Assembly (NCBI GenBank): GCA_016717705.1
Contig: JADKFD010000017.1
Span: 1-64,000 of the forward strand
Source: Rhodanobacteraceae bacterium
GTDB lineage: Bacteria; Pseudomonadota; Gammaproteobacteria; Xanthomonadales; SZUA-5
Direction: 5' to 3'
Length of the DNA stretch: 64,000 nt
Position numbers and translations under genes: made by a program. The notes beneath the pieces were generated by a model. It saw only the letters and a list, made by a program, of their open reading frames with translations. It made no database searches and was not told the origin of the DNA. Each line of letters opens with the position of its first letter. Position 1 is the stretch's first letter. Below, piece by piece: positions 27,058 to 34,953 of the stretch.

Positions 27058-28047
27058 TCAGCCCTTCGCCGGGAACAGGTGTTCGACCGCCGCGCGCTCT
27101 TCGCGCAGTTCCTTCTCGGTGGCGCTCATGCGCGCCTGCGAGAACTCGTCGATCGACAGGCCCTGGACGATGCTGTAGCTGCCATCCGCGCAGGTCACCG
27201 GATAACCGTAGATGACGCCCGGGGCCACGCCGTAGCTGCCGTCCGACGGTATCGCCATGGTCACCCAGTCGCCCGGCGCTGTACCCAACGCCCAGCTGCG
27301 CATATGGTCGATCGCAGCGCCCGCCGCGGAAGCCGCCGACGACGCGCCGCGCGCCTTGATGATCGCCGCGCCGCGCTGCTGCACGGTCGGGATGAAAGTT
27401 TCGCGATACCAGGCCGAATCGACCTGCGCGGTGGCCGGCTGGCCCTTGATGGTGGCGTGGTGGATGTCCGGATACTGGGTGGCCGAATGATTGCCCCAGA
27501 TGATCATGCGTGCGATATCGGTGGTCAGCGCACCGGTCTTCTCGGCCAGCTGGCTGATCGCGCGATTGTGATCCAGACGCATCATCGCGGTGAATTGGCC
27601 CGGGTTGATGTCCGGCGCGTTCTGCTGCGCGATCAGGGAGTTGGTATTCGCCGGATTGCCGACCACCAGCACCTTGATGCTGCGGCTGGCGTGCGCATTG
27701 ATCGCCTTGCCCTGCACCGAGAAGATCGCCGCATTGGCTTCCAGCAGATCCTTGCGCTCCATGCCCGGTCCGCGTGGACGCGCGCCGACCAGCAGCGCGT
27801 AATCGGCGTCCTTGAAGGCGACATTCGGATCGTCGGTAGCGACCACGCCGTGCAGCAGCGGAAACGCACAGTCGTTCAATTCCATGACCACGCCGGCCAG
27901 GCCCGGCAGCGCGGGCGTGATTTCCAGCAACTGCAGGATCACCGGCTGATCCTTGCCGAGCATGTCGCCTGAAGCGATACGGAACAGCAGGGCATAGCCG
28001 ATCTGTCCTGCTGCACCAGTGACTACGACGCGAACCGGGGGTTTCAT
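27058..28047 (-). CDS. mdh: malate dehydrogenase
   Basis: Interconverts malate and oxaloacetate with NAD(H). The 329-residue protein is of the cytosolic-type MDH subgroup common in xanthomonads. Residues 9-16 GAAGQIGY form the dinucleotide loop. GARPRGPGMERKDLL is the mobile arginine loop, NPANTNSLIA follows, and the catalytic His lies in IIWGNHSATQYPD. The start at 28047 has AGAGGAAC as ribosome binding site. It is downstream of a glutaredoxin-like gene and an aminotransferase on the same strand, a likely operon. Confidence 0.95.
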   Translation of the reverse strand: MKPPVRVVVTGAAGQIGYALLFRIASGDMLGKDQPVILQLLEITPALPGLAGVVMELNDCAFPLLHGVVATDDPNVAFKDADYALLVGARPRGPGMERKDLLEANAAIFSVQGKAINAHASRSIKVLVVGNPANTNSLIAQQNAPDINPGQFTAMMRLDHNRAISQLAEKTGALTTDIARMIIWGNHSATQYPDIHHATIKGQPATAQVDSAWYRETFIPTVQQRGAAIIKARGASSAASAAGAAIDHMRSWALGTAPGDWVTMAIPSDGSYGVAPGVIYGYPVTCADGSYSIVQGLSIDEFSQARMSATEKELREERAAVEHLFPAKG

Positions 28048-28094
28048 GGGTGAGTTCCTCTGACGGGTTGCGGAAACAATTTGAATGAATGAGA

Positions 28095-28454
28095 TCAATG
28101 AGCAATCACACGGTAACCGGCCGCCGCGATGAGCTCGCGCGCGCGATCCGGATCGTAGCCGTAGACGATGTCCTGGCCGATCACCAGCACCGGCACGCCG
28201 CGGGCATTGACGGCGTCGAAGGCCGCGCTGCCCTGGGCTTCATCGTCGATATCCAACTCGCTGTAGGCGACGCCCATTCGGTCCAGATCCTGGCGCAGCG
28301 CGTCGCAATAGCCGCACCAGCTTGCCGACAGCATGACAATCCCGTTGGCACCGGTTCCCTTGCGCGGATCATTCGCCGAACCGTCGCGCGTTGCGTACAG
28401 ATGCAAGCCGCCGAACAGCGCGGCAATCACAATCAGGATGCGGCCGGTTGACAT
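28095..28454 (-). CDS. membrane-anchored glutaredoxin-like protein
   Basis: A 119-residue protein with an N-terminal membrane anchor or signal (4-20), followed by a glutaredoxin fold with redox motif CGYC (Cys47, Cys50). GVPVLVIGQDIVYGYD carries the cis-proline TVP-like loop. It probably reduces or shuffles disulfides outside the cytoplasm (inference). It lies 16 bases after the aminotransferase gene and 47 before mdh. Confidence 0.85.
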   Translation of the reverse strand: MSTGRILIVIAALFGGLHLYATRDGSANDPRKGTGANGIVMLSASWCGYCDALRQDLDRMGVAYSELDIDDEAQGSAAFDAVNARGVPVLVIGQDIVYGYDPDRARELIAAAGYRVIAH

Positions 28455-28470
28455 GGTGGCTGTGATTCGG

Positions 28471-29667
28471 TCAAGCGAGCTCGGTGCAGAAGGCCTCGAA
28501 ACGACGCAGGCCTTCGGTCAGTTCTGCCGGCTTGCAAGTGTATGAAATCCGCAGCCCGTTGGGTTCGCCGAAGGCACTGCCCGGCACGCAGGCGACCCCG
28601 TGGGCATCCAGCAGCGCGTTGCAGAAATCGACATCATTGCTGATCAGCGTGTCGCCATGGCGCTTGCCGTATGCAAAGGAAACATCCGGGAACGCATAGA
28701 ACGCGCCCTGCGGCCGCGGGCAGCTGAGCCCGGGAATGCGCGCAAAAGTCGCCATCACTTCATCTCGCTTGTGCGAAAACTCCACGCACATGCGCTGCGG
28801 GATGTCCTGCGGGCCGGTCAACGCGGCAACCGCGGCCGCACAGACCACTTCCGGCAGATTGGTGATGTGGTTGGAATTCAGCGTGACCAGCGCCTGGGCG
28901 AGAGCTTCCGGCGCTGCGGCGAATCCGACACGCCAGCCGGGCATGCCATAGGTCTTCGACAGCGAATCCAGCAGGATCAGGCGGTTGCGCAGTTCCGGAT
29001 GGGTTTCGAGCAGATGGTGCCAGCCGATGCCGTCGAAAATCATCTGGTTGTAGATGTCATCGGACAGGATCCAGATGTCGTGCTTGACCAGCACATCGCC
29101 AAGCGCGCGAATCTCGTCCTTGGTGTAGACCATGCCGGTCGGGTTACTCGGGTTGTTGAACACCAGGAGCTTGGTCTTCGGCCCGATCATCGCCTCCAGC
29201 TGGTCCGGATGCAGTTTGTAGTCCTGATCTGCGCCGCAATGGGCGATCTTGACCTCAGCGCCCATGATGCGCGCGATGTCGATGTGGCTGGTCCAGTACG
29301 GCGCCGGCAGAATCAGTTCATCGCCCTCTTCGATCAATGCATAGAGCACGTTGAATATCACGTGCTTGGCACCGACACCTACGCACAGATGCTTGCGCTC
29401 GAAGCCCTCGAAACCGTTGCGCTTGAGGTGCGCCAGAAAGGCATCGAGCAGCGCGTCGGGTCCGCGATTGCTGCCGTACTGGCCCGAATCGTGGGTCAAC
29501 GACTCGCGCGCGGCGGCATAGACGTGCTCACCCGGCAGGAAGTTGGGCACGCCGATCGAGAAACTGATGATGTCGCGACCTGCGGCCTTCAGGCGCTTGG
29601 CCTTCTCGGCGACCGCCATGATCGCGCTCGGGACGGCCCGGCTCATTCGTTCAGCCAACTGCGGCAT
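28471..29667 (-). CDS. aspC: PLP-dependent aspartate aminotransferase
   Basis: A 398-residue class I aminotransferase of the I-beta/AspC-like group, forming oxaloacetate from aspartate. Motifs are NPSNPTGMVYTKDEI, ILSDDIYNQMIFDG, and the PLP-lysine segment LDSLSKTYGMPGWRVGFAAAP. The oxaloacetate link to the downstream malate dehydrogenase makes functional sense. Substrate specificity is inferred; tyrosine or prephenate aminotransferases look similar. Confidence 0.85.
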   Translation of the reverse strand: MPQLAERMSRAVPSAIMAVAEKAKRLKAAGRDIISFSIGVPNFLPGEHVYAAARESLTHDSGQYGSNRGPDALLDAFLAHLKRNGFEGFERKHLCVGVGAKHVIFNVLYALIEEGDELILPAPYWTSHIDIARIMGAEVKIAHCGADQDYKLHPDQLEAMIGPKTKLLVFNNPSNPTGMVYTKDEIRALGDVLVKHDIWILSDDIYNQMIFDGIGWHHLLETHPELRNRLILLDSLSKTYGMPGWRVGFAAAPEALAQALVTLNSNHITNLPEVVCAAAVAALTGPQDIPQRMCVEFSHKRDEVMATFARIPGLSCPRPQGAFYAFPDVSFAYGKRHGDTLISNDVDFCNALLDAHGVACVPGSAFGEPNGLRISYTCKPAELTEGLRRFEAFCTELA

Positions 29668-30001
29668 CGATCATCTCCAATCAATCAAGCCCGGAAGCAT
29701 ACACGCGGGCGCCGGAAGGCCGGCAGCGACTTTGGCATCAGGCGTCATGCTGCGGCGCACAACTGCCCGGAAAAAGCCGCGAGCGAATTTCGTGAAAGGC
29801 TCATGCGCCGGGTGGCCGCTGTGGACTCCGGTGGGTCCGGACCTTGTCCGGATGCTCGTGTGCGGACCCAGCGAAAGGCGTCCGGCAAGGTCCGGACCCA
29901 CAGCAACTGCCGGGTGCGTGGGGGCACAAAAAGCCGGCACCATGAAGCGCCGGCTGGAGAGTGCGCAAACACCGCTCCCGCGGTGGTCGCCAAGGCAAAA
30001 C
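29668..30001. other. intergenic region between ompW and aspC with palindrome R3
   Basis: 334 bases with no convincing gene. The middle carries the R3 repeat pair at 29831-29902. The 30002-proximal part holds the short stem AGCCGGCACCATGAAGCGCCGGCT, which could end the ompW message. Confidence 0.6.
29831..29902. repeat. palindrome pair, family R3 (copy a)
   Basis: GTGGGTCCGGACCTTGTCCG (from 29831) and its inverted copy TCCGGCAAGGTCCGGACCCA (from 29881). A second pair lies at 48930-48999. Confidence 0.8.
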
Positions 30002-30619
30002 TCAGAACTTGTAAGCCAGATCAATGCCGTAGACGATCGGGTCGACGTTGGCGGTGCCGATGTCGGCGCCATCCAGCTCGGCGTCGCTATCGATGTCCAC
30101 CCACCAGATCTGCGCGCCGAGGCTCCAGTTGTCGTTGAGGAAGTACTCCGCACCGATCTCGGCGGCGAAGCCGAAGGAGTTGTCCAAGCTCAAATCGGCA
30201 CCCGGAATCGCGATCTCTTCGTCATAGACGAAGGTGTAGTTCAAGCCCGCGCCGACATAGAAATTGAACGGGCCAGCCGGATTGAAGTGGTACTGGAAAG
30301 TCACCGTCGGCGGCAGGTGCGTGAAATTGCCCGAGTCGGCGCCATTGAGCTTGTAGTCATGCTCGAACGGCCATGCGGCCAGCACCTGGGCGGCAATGTG
30401 ATCGGTCAGGAAGTAGCTCAGCGCGAGCGTCGGCTTCCAGTCGTTTTCGATTTCGAGATCGAGCGTGCCCGCCAGCGTGCCGTTGTCGGACTTCGGCTCG
30501 ACACTGCCAAGACCGATGCGCGCTACCCAGTCTCCGGCCTGGTATGCGGCATCCGCCGACGGGGCATAGGCGACGCAGGCTGCAGTTGCCAGGGCGAGTG
30601 CGAGAAGGTTCTTGGTCAT
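30002..30619 (-). CDS. ompW: outer-membrane protein W (OmpW family)
   Basis: A small eight-stranded outer-membrane barrel thought to pass small hydrophobic molecules. The 205-residue protein has a signal peptide (1-24, PSADA cleavage), YQAGDWVARIGLGSVEP at the mature start, FNFYVGAGLNYTF and NDNWSLGAQIWWVDIDSDA, ending in Tyr-Lys-Phe. All fit OmpW. The start at 30619 has GGAG upstream. A CTTGACAATCGTCAAG palindrome 60 bases upstream suggests control by an FNR/CRP-type regulator. Confidence 0.92.
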   Translation of the reverse strand: MTKNLLALALATAACVAYAPSADAAYQAGDWVARIGLGSVEPKSDNGTLAGTLDLEIENDWKPTLALSYFLTDHIAAQVLAAWPFEHDYKLNGADSGNFTHLPPTVTFQYHFNPAGPFNFYVGAGLNYTFVYDEEIAIPGADLSLDNSFGFAAEIGAEYFLNDNWSLGAQIWWVDIDSDAELDGADIGTANVDPIVYGIDLAYKF

Positions 30620-30678
30620 CGTGTTGCTCCAGGTTGGGATTGGATGGCGCCAATCTGCCCGAGCGAACAAACGGAATC

Positions 30679-30692
30679 TTGACAATCGTCAA
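30679..30692 (-). promoter_or_regulatory. FNR/ANR-like palindrome upstream of ompW
   Basis: TTGACAATCGTCAA is a perfect palindrome one step from the consensus TTGAT-N4-ATCAA. On the minus strand a CAGATT -10-like hexamer (30657-30652) is centred 31 bases downstream. That is the spacing of class II activation (site near -41.5). Confidence 0.6.
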
Positions 30693-30857
30693 GGTCGCAC
30701 GCCGCGCGACCCAAGTTAACAGCGAATTGGGCTCATACTTTGGTCGAAGGGCGATGCCGCGCGCCGACCGGGCGCTCGGAAACCCATGAAAAACCAATTC
30801 AATTCGTTTGAATACAAGTAGTTGCTTGCACTTGCCGAGTACAAGCGCAGCTCGTAC

Positions 30858-31919
30858 TCAGGGAAAGGCACCGGCGATCGCCAGTCCCAGATCCTCCGAC
30901 CAGCCGCGGGCGATGTTCAGATTCTGGACAGCCTGACCGGCCATGCCCTTGACCAGGTTGTCGATGGCGATCATCACGCAAGCGCTGCCGGCTTTCGCCT
31001 CGACGGCAATGTCGGCGAAATTGCTGCCCACCACCGCCGCCACACGCGGCGTGCCGTCGACGAGCCGGATGAATCGGGCTGCGTCGTAACGCGCGACATA
31101 GGCATCCCGCAATGTGTTCCGCGATAGCCCTGGTGCTGGGAAGGTCAGCGTGGCGAAGATTCCGCGGACCAGCGGCGCCGAATGCGGCACGAAGGCAAAC
31201 TCGATCGCCGCGCCCTCCTCCGCCAGGGTGCGACGCACCTCGCCTTCATGCTGGTGCGCCAGCATCTTGTAGGCGCGAAAGTCGTTTGCGCGAGTTGGAT
31301 GATGCGTGGTGTCGCTGGCGCTGGCGCCGGAACCCGACGAACCGGTGATCGCCGACACGGCGACCCAGCCGGGACACGCGTCACCGAGATCCGCCAGCGG
31401 CAACAGCGCCAGTTGCAGCGCGGTGGCGAAACAGCCGGGGTTGGCGATGCGGCGCGCACCCGCCAGCGGTGTCCGGCGCCATTCGCTGAGGCCATAAACA
31501 AAGCTGCCGAGGCGATCGACGCAGGGATGCTCGCCACCGTAGGACTGGGTGAATCCGGCGCCGTCGGCGAGCCGGAAATCACCAGACAGATCGATGACCG
31601 TCAGTCGCTCGGTCAAACCTGCCGCGTGCCACTGCTGCTCCAGATGCGGCAACTGGCGCGCAAACTCGCCGTGCGGCATCGCGGCGAACAGTACCGGGCA
31701 GTCGCTCTCGGCCAGCCGAATCCAGTCAGGAGCTTCCACGAAACTGCCGCGGATTACGCCACGCAGATTCGGATGCACGCTGCCGATGTCCTTGCCGACA
31801 TGCTGGCGCGAGGCACCCACCACGCTGTGCAGGTGCGGATGACCCGCCAGCAGGCGCAACAGTTCGCCACCGCCGTAGCCGGAGGCACCGAGGATGACGA
31901 CGTCCATGTCGGGTTTCAT
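30858..31919 (-). CDS. argC: N-acetyl-gamma-glutamyl-phosphate reductase
   Basis: Third step of arginine synthesis: NADPH reduction of N-acetylglutamyl phosphate. The 353-residue protein has GASGYGG at 11-17 and the catalytic Cys163 in IANPGCFATA. TGSSGSGASASDTTHH and a C-terminal NLVKGMAGQAVQNLNI are also present. It is the last gene of the arg block on the minus strand, 124 bases after a DUF1611-like gene. Confidence 0.95.
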   Translation of the reverse strand: MKPDMDVVILGASGYGGGELLRLLAGHPHLHSVVGASRQHVGKDIGSVHPNLRGVIRGSFVEAPDWIRLAESDCPVLFAAMPHGEFARQLPHLEQQWHAAGLTERLTVIDLSGDFRLADGAGFTQSYGGEHPCVDRLGSFVYGLSEWRRTPLAGARRIANPGCFATALQLALLPLADLGDACPGWVAVSAITGSSGSGASASDTTHHPTRANDFRAYKMLAHQHEGEVRRTLAEEGAAIEFAFVPHSAPLVRGIFATLTFPAPGLSRNTLRDAYVARYDAARFIRLVDGTPRVAAVVGSNFADIAVEAKAGSACVMIAIDNLVKGMAGQAVQNLNIARGWSEDLGLAIAGAFP

Positions 31920-31932
31920 GAAAGCTCCGTTC

Positions 31933-31967
31933 GTAGGTCACGTTGCCTGCAGGGCAGGCTAGGTGAC
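31933..31967. repeat. palindrome, family R4 (copy a)
   Basis: GTAGGTCACGTTGCCTGCAG followed by GGCAGGCTAGGTGAC forms an imperfect hairpin just upstream of argC. A related pair is at 60551-60621. A degenerate single R1 unit lies near 32008-32024. Confidence 0.65.
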
Positions 31968-32043
31968 AATCCCATCTGGGGCACGCCGTTAGCCGAGTCG
32001 CTGCGGACCGAGCGCTCCTACACAGGCACGGGTCCGGTCGTGA

Positions 32044-33090
32044 TCAAGGCGCCCGGTACTTGCGCACCAGTTCCAGCGCCAGATCACCCAGCGCGCGCGG
32101 ATCGACGCGCGCGTTGCGTGCCGGGATGCCAAGGCGCTCGACGAAGCGCTGGCCGACGGCGTTGTCGGTCGCCGGGCCAGCGACGATATCGACATCGATG
32201 CCGTAGTTCTCGCGCAGGTAGTCGACGCCGCCAGCCACGCCGACCGGATCGTTGGCGCAGAACACGTAGCAGGCGCATTGCGCGCGCAGAGCTTCGTCGG
32301 CCAGGATCGCCTGCACGCCGTACTCGCCCATCACGCCGTCACCGGTCTCGGCGACGATCACATCGACGCCCTTGGCGGCGATCTCGCTGAGTACCTTGTG
32401 CGCCGTCTGCGCCGCCGATTCCGGCCCGGAACAGACGATGCCCGCATCGGTGAAATCGGCGATGACCTCGGCGCCATGGTCATACAGATGCAGCGTGTCG
32501 CGCATCAGCGAGATGCCGGTGAGCTTGGCGCCGCCGACCTTGTACCCGGCCTGATGCAGCGCGCGCACCATCGCCGAACCGGCCAGCGTCTTGCCCGAGT
32601 TCATGCAGGTGCCGAGGATGAAGATGATCGGCACCTTGGGCGCCGTCGGCACACCCTTCAGCGCGTCGTGACGGATGTGCGCCGGGATGCCCTGACGCGA
32701 CTGGAACTCGGGGAAAATCAGCACCTGGCCGAGCACCTCGAGCACGAAAGGCTTGCCGACATCCGGGTTGTAGGACACGCAGTGGCCCATGACGCCGCCG
32801 ATGTTGAGCATGTTGATGCTGTCGCCGACCTTCAGCGACGTCGGCATCACGCCCTCGTAGCCATGCAGCGCGTTGCGCTTGCCCAGCGCGCCGACGACCA
32901 GATCACCGTCGTGCAGCGTCATCCAGCGGCCATGCACATCTTCGAGCTGGTTGTAGGTGCTCTTCTCGCCGTGCACACGCACGGCCACCGCAGAGCCCTC
33001 CTCGCAGAGAATGGTGTCGCTCAAGGTCAGCGTGCGTGACAACTTGAGGTTTCGGGTGACGCTGGCGATTTTGTCGACGGTCAGGCGCAT
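32044..33090 (-). CDS. P-loop protein, DUF1611-like, inside the arginine cluster
   Basis: A 348-residue cytoplasmic protein. Residues 20-130 form a beta-rich N-terminal domain. GTCMNSGKT (160-168) is a P-loop, and VIVAETGDGVMGEYG and IVAGPATDNAVGQRF follow. The pattern resembles DUF1611. A characterised DUF1611 protein, DgcN, N-acetylates D-glutamate, which makes its position among N-acetylglutamate-using genes notable. It lies between argG (upstream) and argC. No dedicated N-acetylglutamate synthase is seen nearby and argB lacks the acetyltransferase domain found in Xanthomonas. A role in forming the N-acylglutamate is a hypothesis; the family assignment itself is moderately sure. Confidence 0.7.
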   Translation of the reverse strand: MRLTVDKIASVTRNLKLSRTLTLSDTILCEEGSAVAVRVHGEKSTYNQLEDVHGRWMTLHDGDLVVGALGKRNALHGYEGVMPTSLKVGDSINMLNIGGVMGHCVSYNPDVGKPFVLEVLGQVLIFPEFQSRQGIPAHIRHDALKGVPTAPKVPIIFILGTCMNSGKTLAGSAMVRALHQAGYKVGGAKLTGISLMRDTLHLYDHGAEVIADFTDAGIVCSGPESAAQTAHKVLSEIAAKGVDVIVAETGDGVMGEYGVQAILADEALRAQCACYVFCANDPVGVAGGVDYLRENYGIDVDIVAGPATDNAVGQRFVERLGIPARNARVDPRALGDLALELVRKYRAP

Positions 33091-33128
33091 GGGAGTTGGT
33101 GAGTAGTGAGTAGTGAATAGTGAGTAAC
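33091..33128. repeat. heptamer tract H7, left arm (unit AGTGAGT)
   Basis: GGTGAGT-AGTGAGT-AGTGAAT-AGTGAGT immediately upstream of the DUF1611-like start. Its inverted partner is at 33541-33590 on the far side of the four-helix-bundle gene. Confidence 0.8.
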
Positions 33129-33155
33129 AGCCGGCACGAATGGAGGCTGCCGCGG

Positions 33156-33524
33156 TCAGAGCTTGCTCTTTGCAGACTTTTGCGAAATTAGCCCGTTCAG
33201 AAGTCGAAAGACCAGCGTGAGTCGATCGACTATCTGCGGTGTACGTTCAATCAGTTTCATGTCAGATGCAATCCAGATCTGTGTATCGAGTTCGGTGAGG
33301 GAACCCCGCGCAATTTGCGCGTAACGGCGAAACTCGGCCTTGGTTCCCCTGCCCGCTCCTTCCGCGATATTGCTGGCAATCGAGACAGCGCTGCGTCGCA
33401 TCTGCAGACAAAGCCCGAATCGTTCCGATTCCGGCATCGCCTGGGTAGCTTCGTAGAGTTGCCTGGCGAGACGCATCGCCTCTTTCCAAGCCTCAAGGTC
33501 ATAGTGCTTTGGCTTTAGTGACAT
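33156..33524 (-). CDS. four-helix-bundle protein (23S rRNA IVP / S23 family)
   Basis: A 122-residue helical protein of the family first seen as the product of 23S rRNA intervening sequences and structurally related to Avd of diversity-generating retroelements. Signatures are YDLEAWKEAMRLARQLY, RFGLCLQMRRSAVSIASNI and AEGAGRGTKAEFRRYAQIA, followed by a helical tail. Molecular function is unknown; Avd binds RNA and reverse transcriptase. The start at 33524 (MSLKPKHYDL) fits the family better than the Met nine codons earlier. The gene is enclosed by inverted AGTGAGT heptamer tracts and interrupts the arg block, so it looks like inserted cargo. No reverse transcriptase is in the window. Confidence 0.85.
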   Translation of the reverse strand: MSLKPKHYDLEAWKEAMRLARQLYEATQAMPESERFGLCLQMRRSAVSIASNIAEGAGRGTKAEFRRYAQIARGSLTELDTQIWIASDMKLIERTPQIVDRLTLVFRLLNGLISQKSAKSKL

Positions 33525-33540
33525 AGCCAGTCCTTGCCGG

Positions 33541-33590
33541 GTTTTACTCACTCACTCACTCCCACTCACCACTCACCACTCCTACTCAGC
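33541..33590. repeat. heptamer tract H7, right arm
   Basis: Reverse-complement sense of the 33091 arm: ACTCACT-type heptamers, read on the minus strand as GGTGAGT-GGTGAGT-GGGAGTG-AGTGAGT. The last codons and stop of argG (33566-33590) lie inside it. Confidence 0.8.
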
Positions 33591-34804
33591 GCCCCGCACA
33601 CTCGCCAATCACGAGCGCTCCGCGCGCTCAAAGCCACCTGCTGCCCCACCCCAAACAACTTGCAATACCCCCTCGCCTCCTCGCCGGTCCAGGCCTTGGC
33701 GCCTTCGCCGTAGCTGGCGACTTTGGACTGCATCAGGCTGTAGGCGGAGCGGACGCCTTCGACCTGGGCGACGCGCGGGTACAGGGTCATGCGCACCTCG
33801 CCGGTGACGGTGGCCTGGGAGGACGCCAGGAAGGCTTCGAGGTCGCGGCCGATAGGGTCGAAGTAATGGCCTTCGTGCAGCAGGCTGCCGTAGAGATTGC
33901 CCAGCGATTCCTTCCAGAACAGCTGCTTGCCGGAAAGCACCAGCTTTTCCAGCTCGCGATGCGCCTGGATCAACAGATGCGCGGCCGGCGCCGAGAAGCC
34001 GACGCGGCCCTTGATGCCGAGAATGGTATCGCCGAGGTGGATGCCGCGGCCGATGCCGTACTGGTCGCCGAGCGCGTTCAGGGCCTCGACGATGGCGACT
34101 GCACCGATCGCCGCACCATCCAGCGCCACCGGACAACCGCGCTCGAAGCCGAGCACGATGGTTTTCGGCGGCAGGTCGGCGCTGATGGCACCACCGGGAT
34201 ACGCCGACTCCGGCAGGTGCTGCCAGGAATCATGCGTCTCCTTGCCGCCGACCGACGTGCCCCACATGCCCTCGTTGACCGAGTACGCGGTGGTCTTGGC
34301 CGGGATGATCACGCCGCGTTCGGCCAGCCAGCGGGTTTCGTCCTCGCGCGACAGCTGCAGCTCGCGGATCGGCGTGATCAGCTGCTTGCCCGGGCACAAC
34401 GCACGGAAGGCCACGTCGAAACGCACCTGGTCGTTGCCGGCACCGGTCGAACCATGCGCAATGGCGCTGGCGCCGAGTTCGTTCGCAACTTGCGCCACGC
34501 GCTTGGCCTGGCATACGCGTTCAGCCGACACCGACAAGGGATACAACTGGCCGCGCAGCACATTGCCCGCCAGCAGGTAGCTCAGGTAGTCGTCCCAGAG
34601 TTCCTGGCGCGCGTCGATGGTGCGGTGCTGGGTGACGCCCAGGCGACGCGCCGCGGCTTCGATCCGCTCGACCTCGGCAGCGTCAAAGCCACCGGTGTTG
34701 ACGGTGACCGTGGCCACATCGAAACCACGCTCGCGCAGATGCAGTACGCAGAACGAGGTATCGAGGCCGCCGGAGAATGCAAGTACGCAGAGGGGGTTGG
34801 ACAT
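33566..34804 (-). CDS. argG: argininosuccinate synthase
   Basis: Joins citrulline and aspartate with ATP to give argininosuccinate. The 412-residue protein has the PP-loop AFSGGLDTS (9-17), IAHGSTGAGNDQVRFD and NEGMWGTSVGGKETHD. The final seven or eight residues, RSGEW and those before it, are encoded by a heptamer repeat arm. This suggests that insertion of the repeat replaced the original end. Citrulline is supplied by deacetylating N-acetylcitrulline from ArgF'. Confidence 0.95.
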   Translation of the reverse strand: MSNPLCVLAFSGGLDTSFCVLHLRERGFDVATVTVNTGGFDAAEVERIEAAARRLGVTQHRTIDARQELWDDYLSYLLAGNVLRGQLYPLSVSAERVCQAKRVAQVANELGASAIAHGSTGAGNDQVRFDVAFRALCPGKQLITPIRELQLSREDETRWLAERGVIIPAKTTAYSVNEGMWGTSVGGKETHDSWQHLPESAYPGGAISADLPPKTIVLGFERGCPVALDGAAIGAVAIVEALNALGDQYGIGRGIHLGDTILGIKGRVGFSAPAAHLLIQAHRELEKLVLSGKQLFWKESLGNLYGSLLHEGHYFDPIGRDLEAFLASSQATVTGEVRMTLYPRVAQVEGVRSAYSLMQSKVASYGEGAKAWTGEEARGYCKLFGVGQQVALSARSARDWRVCGALSRSGEW

Positions 34805-34811
34805 TGGGAGT

Positions 34812-34850
34812 GGTCAGGAAAAGGGGAAAAGGAAAATGGAAAATGGACCA
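34812..34850. repeat. single heptamer tract H9 (unit GGAAAAN)
   Basis: AGGAAAA-GGGGAAA-AGGAAAA-TGGAAAA-TGGACCA directly upstream of argG. No inverted partner is visible; an R1 palindrome pair follows. Confidence 0.6.
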
Positions 34851-34866
34851 GCCAGTCCACGGGCTT

Positions 34867-34936
34867 TTGTAGGAGCGCGCTTGCGCGCGATCCCGAGCCG
34901 CCGAGTGCTGATAGCGCGCAAGCGCGCTCCTACAAC
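34867..34936. repeat. REP-like palindrome pair, family R1 (copy e)
   Basis: Pair with outward-facing order reversed relative to other copies (34867-34891 TTGTAGGAGCGCGCTTGCGC..., 34913-34936 inverted) between argH and argG. Confidence 0.8.
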
Positions 34937-34953
34937 GGACTCGGACATCTGGC

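Noticed and set aside
33541..33590. Tandem repeats as simple slippage microsatellites
   Set aside because: Slippage does not explain the matching inverted arm on the other side of the gene, so they are kept as a paired structure.
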